A stretch of 64,000 nucleotides of DNA, taken from Alphaproteobacteria bacterium. GTDB lineage: Bacteria > Myxococcota_A > UBA796 > GCA-2862545. The translations under genes were made by a program, and so were the position numbers. The stretch is from assembly GCA_020632955.1 (NCBI GenBank), contig JACKEO010000003.1:1-64000 (forward strand), given 5' to 3'. The notes beneath the pieces are model-generated. The model saw only the letters and a program-made list of their open reading frames with translations, was not told where the DNA came from and made no database searches. Shown one piece after another: positions 61,024 through 64,000 of the stretch; position 1 is the first letter of the stretch, and every line of letters starts with the position of its first letter.

Positions 61024-61134
61024 CGTGCCTCCTGGGGCGGCGTCGTAGCACGCGGGCGCGGGCGCGCGAAGCCGCTCGACCTGCGGGCACCTGCAGGCCG
61101 CGATAGGCCGGCGGGCCCTGGCCCGGAGGACCCG

Positions 61135-61530
61135 ATGGAGCCCGCCACCCACCTGCGCATCGATCGCGGCCTGTGCGGTGCCCCGGGCGATCTCGCCGAG
61201 GGGTCCGCCACGGTGGAGCTGCGCACCACGCCGTCGATGGCCGTGGACGACCGCGGCCTCGTGCACGGCGGCTTCGTCTTCGGCGCCGCCGACCACGCCG
61301 CGATGCTCGCGGTGAACGACCCCCACGTGGTGCTCGGCAGCGCCGACACCCGCTTCACCGCACCGGTGGCCGTGGGCGACGTGGTGGTGCTCACCGCCAC
61401 CCGCACCGCCGTCGACCGGCGCAAGCACACGGTGGAGGTCGTCGGCGCGGTCGACGGCCGCACCGTCTTCACCGGCACCTTCGCCACCTTCGTCCTCGAC
61501 GCGCACGTGCTCGACGGGAGGACCTCGTGA
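61135..61530 (+). CDS. PaaI-type hotdog thioesterase
   Basis: 131 residues, a hotdog fold with the PaaI signature HGGFVFGAADHAAMLAVN (catalytic HGG...D) and GSADTRFTAPVAVGD. It hydrolyses acyl-CoA thioesters; the acyl group is unknown. GGAGG with 5-nt spacing precedes the ATG, and TAGGCC (61104-61109) may be the -10. Its stop overlaps the GTG of the thiamine-diphosphate enzyme, coupling the two. Confidence 0.87.
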   Translation: MEPATHLRIDRGLCGAPGDLAEGSATVELRTTPSMAVDDRGLVHGGFVFGAADHAAMLAVNDPHVVLGSADTRFTAPVAVGDVVVLTATRTAVDRRKHTVEVVGAVDGRTVFTGTFATFVLDAHVLDGRTS

Positions 61531-63296
61531 ACGACGCCCGCAGCCAGTCCACCGCCACCGTCCGCAACGGCGGCGACATCGTCTCCGAGGTGCTCCGCGC
61601 CCAGGGGGTCCAGCACCTCTTCGCCCTGTGCGGGGGGCACATCTCGCCCATCCTCGTGTCGGCCAAGCGCGACGGCATCCGGGTGGTCGACGTGCGCGAC
61701 GAGGCCAGCGCGGTCTTCGCCGCCGACGCGGTGGCCCGCATGACGGGCGTGCCCGGCGTGGCGGCGGTCACGGCGGGTCCCGGCCTCACGAACACGCTCA
61801 CCGCGGTCGAGAACGCCCTGCTGGCGAACTCGCCGCTGATCATCCTCGGCGGGGCCACCGCCACCTTCCTCAAGGGCCGCGGCGCCCTGCAGGACATCGA
61901 CCAGATGGCCTTGATGAAGCCCGCGGTGAAGGAGGCCTTCGCGGTCAAGCGCGTGCGCCACCTGGGCCCCACCCTCGAGAAGGCCTTCCAGGTGGCCCAG
62001 GAGGGCGTGCCCGGCCCGGTCTTCGTCGAGGTGCCGGTCGACCTGCTCTACAGCGAGGACCAGGTCCGCGACATGGTGGCCAACGAGCTGGTGGGCGGCG
62101 ACAGCATGCTGGGCAAGGCCCTGCAGGCCTACGCGGCGCAGCACCTCTTCCGGGTCTTCTTCGGCAAGGACGCCTTCCGCGCCGGGCCGCGGGTGGCCGT
62201 CGATCCCATGGACCCCGCCAAGGGCCAGGTCGCGAAGGCGGCCGAGCTGGTGCGCAAGGCCGAGCGGCCCGTGCTGGTGGTGGGGGCGCAGACCGTGGTG
62301 CGGGCCGAGGAGGCCGTGGCCGTGGCCGACGCCATCCGCGCGCTGGGCATCCCGGTCTTCCTGGGCGGTGGGGCCCGCGGGCTGCTGGGCCGCAAGGACC
62401 CGCGGCAGTTCCGCCACAAGCGCGGCAAGGCGCTCGCGAAGGCCGATCTCGTCATCGTCTGCGGCTTCCCCTTCGACTTCCGCATGGGCTACGGCTGGAA
62501 GATCAACCCCGACGCCCACATCGTCCAGGTGAACCGCGACCGCGGCGTGCTCTGGAAGAACCGCATCCCCTCGCTGGCGGTGCACGCCGACGCCGGTCGC
62601 TTCCTGCAGGCGCTCACCCGCGAGCTCGGTCCCGTGCGCGAGGGCACCTGGGCGCCCTGGTTCCAGCGCCTCCAGGAGTCCGAGGACGCCCGCGACGCCG
62701 AGATCGTGTCGTTGTCGGAGGCCGGCTCCACCTACCTCAACCCGTTGGAGCTCTGCCGGCGCATCGAGGAGGTGATGGACGACGACGCGGTGATGGTGGT
62801 CGACGGCGGCGACTTCGTGGCCACGGCCGCCTACATCACGCGGCCGCGCGGCCCGCTCGCCTGGCTCGATCCGGGCGTGTACGGCACCCTCGGGGTGGGC
62901 GGCGGCTTCGCGGTGGGCGCGGCGGCGGCGGCACCCGGCCGCGAGATCTGGGTCTTCTACGGCGACGGCGCCAGCGCCTACAGCCTCGCCGAGCTCGACA
63001 CGCTGGCCCGCCACGGCATGGCGGTGATCGCGGTCATCGGCAACGACGCCTGCTGGGCCCAGATCGCCCGCGACCAGGTGGTGCTGCTCGGCGACGACGT
63101 GGGCACCGGCCTGGAGCGCACCGACTACCACACCGTGGCGAAGGGCTACGGCGCCCAGGGCCTGCTGCTCAAGCGGCGCCAGGACATCAAGGGCGTGCTC
63201 GACCAGGCCAAGGCCCTGGCCCGCGAGGGCAAGCCGGTCCTGATCAACGCCTGGATCGATCGCAGCGAGTTCCGCAAGGGCTCCATCTCGATCTGA
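61527..63296 (+). CDS. Thiamine-diphosphate lyase, ILVBL/2-hydroxyacyl-CoA lyase-like
   Basis: 589 residues with the three ThDP-enzyme domains: PYR with catalytic E59 (VRDEASAVFAADA) and TAGPGLTNT, central FAD/nucleotide-like domain (about 215-350), and PP domain with GDG...N (WVFYGDGASAYSLAE, IAVIGNDACW). Overall it resembles acetolactate-synthase-like ILVBL/HACL2 more than IlvB or oxalyl-CoA decarboxylase. Candidate reactions are cleavage of 2-hydroxyacyl-CoA to an aldehyde and formyl-CoA, or a carboligation; substrate undetermined. GTG start coupled to the thioesterase. Confidence 0.85.
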   Translation: MNDARSQSTATVRNGGDIVSEVLRAQGVQHLFALCGGHISPILVSAKRDGIRVVDVRDEASAVFAADAVARMTGVPGVAAVTAGPGLTNTLTAVENALLANSPLIILGGATATFLKGRGALQDIDQMALMKPAVKEAFAVKRVRHLGPTLEKAFQVAQEGVPGPVFVEVPVDLLYSEDQVRDMVANELVGGDSMLGKALQAYAAQHLFRVFFGKDAFRAGPRVAVDPMDPAKGQVAKAAELVRKAERPVLVVGAQTVVRAEEAVAVADAIRALGIPVFLGGGARGLLGRKDPRQFRHKRGKALAKADLVIVCGFPFDFRMGYGWKINPDAHIVQVNRDRGVLWKNRIPSLAVHADAGRFLQALTRELGPVREGTWAPWFQRLQESEDARDAEIVSLSEAGSTYLNPLELCRRIEEVMDDDAVMVVDGGDFVATAAYITRPRGPLAWLDPGVYGTLGVGGGFAVGAAAAAPGREIWVFYGDGASAYSLAELDTLARHGMAVIAVIGNDACWAQIARDQVVLLGDDVGTGLERTDYHTVAKGYGAQGLLLKRRQDIKGVLDQAKALAREGKPVLINAWIDRSEFRKGSISI

Positions 63297-63318
63297 GGTC
63301 GCCGCCGCACACCCCCGA

Positions 63319-63345
63319 GGCCGCGCCGACGTGATAGGCGCGGCC
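63319..63345. terminator. GC hairpin between the ThDP enzyme and the GAPDH gene
   Basis: 9-bp inverted repeat (GGCCGCGCC at 63319-63327, complement at 63337-63345) with a 9-nt loop that contains GTGATAGG. A possible terminator for the upstream operon without a T-tract; TAGGCG at 63335-63340 could alternatively be a -10 for the gap-like gene. Confidence 0.35.
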
Positions 63346-63387
63346 CCCCCGAGGCCCCGCCCACCCGCGGGGCGGCTGGAGCACCCC

Positions 63388-64000
63388 ATGACCCCCGCCA
63401 CCACCCTCGCCACCTGGAACGACGCGCTCGAGCAGGCCGAGCGCATCGTGCCCATCGTCGGCCAGCTCTACCGCGACTTCGGCGTGATGGTGCTGGTGCA
63501 CGGCACGCGCCTGGTGAACGAGAGCCCCGTCGCCATCGTGCGGGCCCACCGCCGCGGCCACACCGCCTTCGGCCACGACGTGCGCCTCGCCCACACCCGC
63601 GAGGCCCTCGAGACGGTGCTGGCCCTGCAGCTCGCGCCGGTCACCCTCGACGTGGGGCGCCTGCTCACGGCGCGGGCCGCGCAGGCGCCGGAGGCGTCGG
63701 TCGCCAGCTGGATCACCGAGCGCTGCGGCGACCTGCCGCGCCTCGAGGGCGGCCTGCCCCCCGGTCGCGACGTGGTGCTCTACGGCTTCGGTCGCATCGG
63801 CCGCATCCTGGCCCGTCAGCTCGTCGAGCGCGCGGGCGGCGGCGAGAAGTACAACCTGCGCGCCGTGGTCATCCGCGGTCGCGGGCCCGACGACCTCGAG
63901 CGCCGCGCGAACCTGCTGCGGAACGACAGCGTGCACGGCGCCTTCGACGGCACGGTGGTCTCGCTCCCCGACGAGCAGGCCTGGCTGATCAACGGCACGA
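63388..64000 (+). CDS. Glyceraldehyde-3-phosphate dehydrogenase, long N-terminally extended type (3' end cut by window)
   Basis: The first 204 residues are visible; the frame is open to the window edge. An approximately 125-residue N-terminal extension (helical, GVMVLVHGTRLVNESP and ASWITERCG) precedes the NAD-binding domain with GFGRIG at 133-138, ARQLVERA, and LLRNDSVHGAFDGTV, all as in Gp_dh_N. This is the extended GAPDH form of about 480 residues found in Pseudomonas and other proteobacteria, probably NAD(P)-dependent in gluconeogenesis or glycolysis. The catalytic Cys lies beyond the window. Confidence 0.85.
   Translation, partial: MTPATTLATWNDALEQAERIVPIVGQLYRDFGVMVLVHGTRLVNESPVAIVRAHRRGHTAFGHDVRLAHTREALETVLALQLAPVTLDVGRLLTARAAQAPEASVASWITERCGDLPRLEGGLPPGRDVVLYGFGRIGRILARQLVERAGGGEKYNLRAVVIRGRGPDDLERRANLLRNDSVHGAFDGTVVSLPDEQAWLINGT

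Overview
The window is very G+C-rich DNA, densely packed with genes on both strands. It reads like the chromosome of a Myxococcota (delta-proteobacterial) organism. The evidence is thrombospondin type-3 repeat proteins ending in Cys / hydrophobic / Arg-rich tails of the MYXO-CTERM kind, a MopE-type metal-binding repeat protein, many lipoproteins with Asp/Thr-rich linkers, a GldA-GldFG-type ABC cassette, GTG starts, and at least sixteen 4-nt start/stop overlaps (ATGA or GTGA). I see no rRNA, CRISPR array, transposase, integrase or phage gene. Two tRNAs are present: Thr(CGU) and Leu(GAG).

Layout. 1-7.7 kb: cell-surface block, with a truncated MopE-like protein, then a coupled operon of an OmpA-family protein and two paralogous TSP3-repeat proteins. 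7.7-12.2 kb: four overlapping minus-strand genes (PFK-2/FBPase-2-like enzyme, SRPBCC-epimerase fusion, TPMT-like methyltransferase, 2-oxoglutarate oxygenase). 12.3-15.2 kb: lipoprotein, DUF309, Nudix, SprT/DUF2786 protein, tRNA-Thr. 15.2-19.6 kb: a lipoprotein and an HtdX-FabG4-FadA type fatty-acyl-CoA cluster. 19.7-26.5 kb: RsmC-like methyltransferase, beta-lactamase-fold protein, HtrA protease, HD phosphohydrolase, membrane protein. 26.6-33.2 kb: TonB-dependent receptor with coupled lipoprotein, ClpP with coupled lipoprotein, ABC exporter.

33.2-44.6 kb: mostly lipoproteins and secreted enzymes (propeller-like protein, M20 peptidase, alpha/beta hydrolase, SGNH-like protein), tRNA-Leu, a small TSP3 protein and a TonB-domain protein. 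Two copies of a long palindromic intergenic repeat sit here, each exactly between convergent genes. 44.6-52 kb: alpha/beta hydrolase, the GldA/GldFG/DUF4340 operon, a cytochrome c lipoprotein pair. 52-56.4 kb: aminotransferase, histidine phosphatase, AEC-type transporter. 56.5-64 kb: formate-tetrahydrofolate ligase; a sulfur operon of sulfide:quinone oxidoreductase, a DUF1641-TusE/DsrC fusion and a DsrE2-like protein behind a sequence matching the sigma-54 promoter consensus; a thioesterase coupled to a thiamine-diphosphate lyase; and the start of a long-form GAPDH.

The most noteworthy items are the sigma-54/SQR/DUF1641-TusE/DsrE2 operon, the eukaryote-like bifunctional PFK-2/FBPase-2, and the paired palindromic repeats. 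All assignments come from reading motifs; no database search was run.
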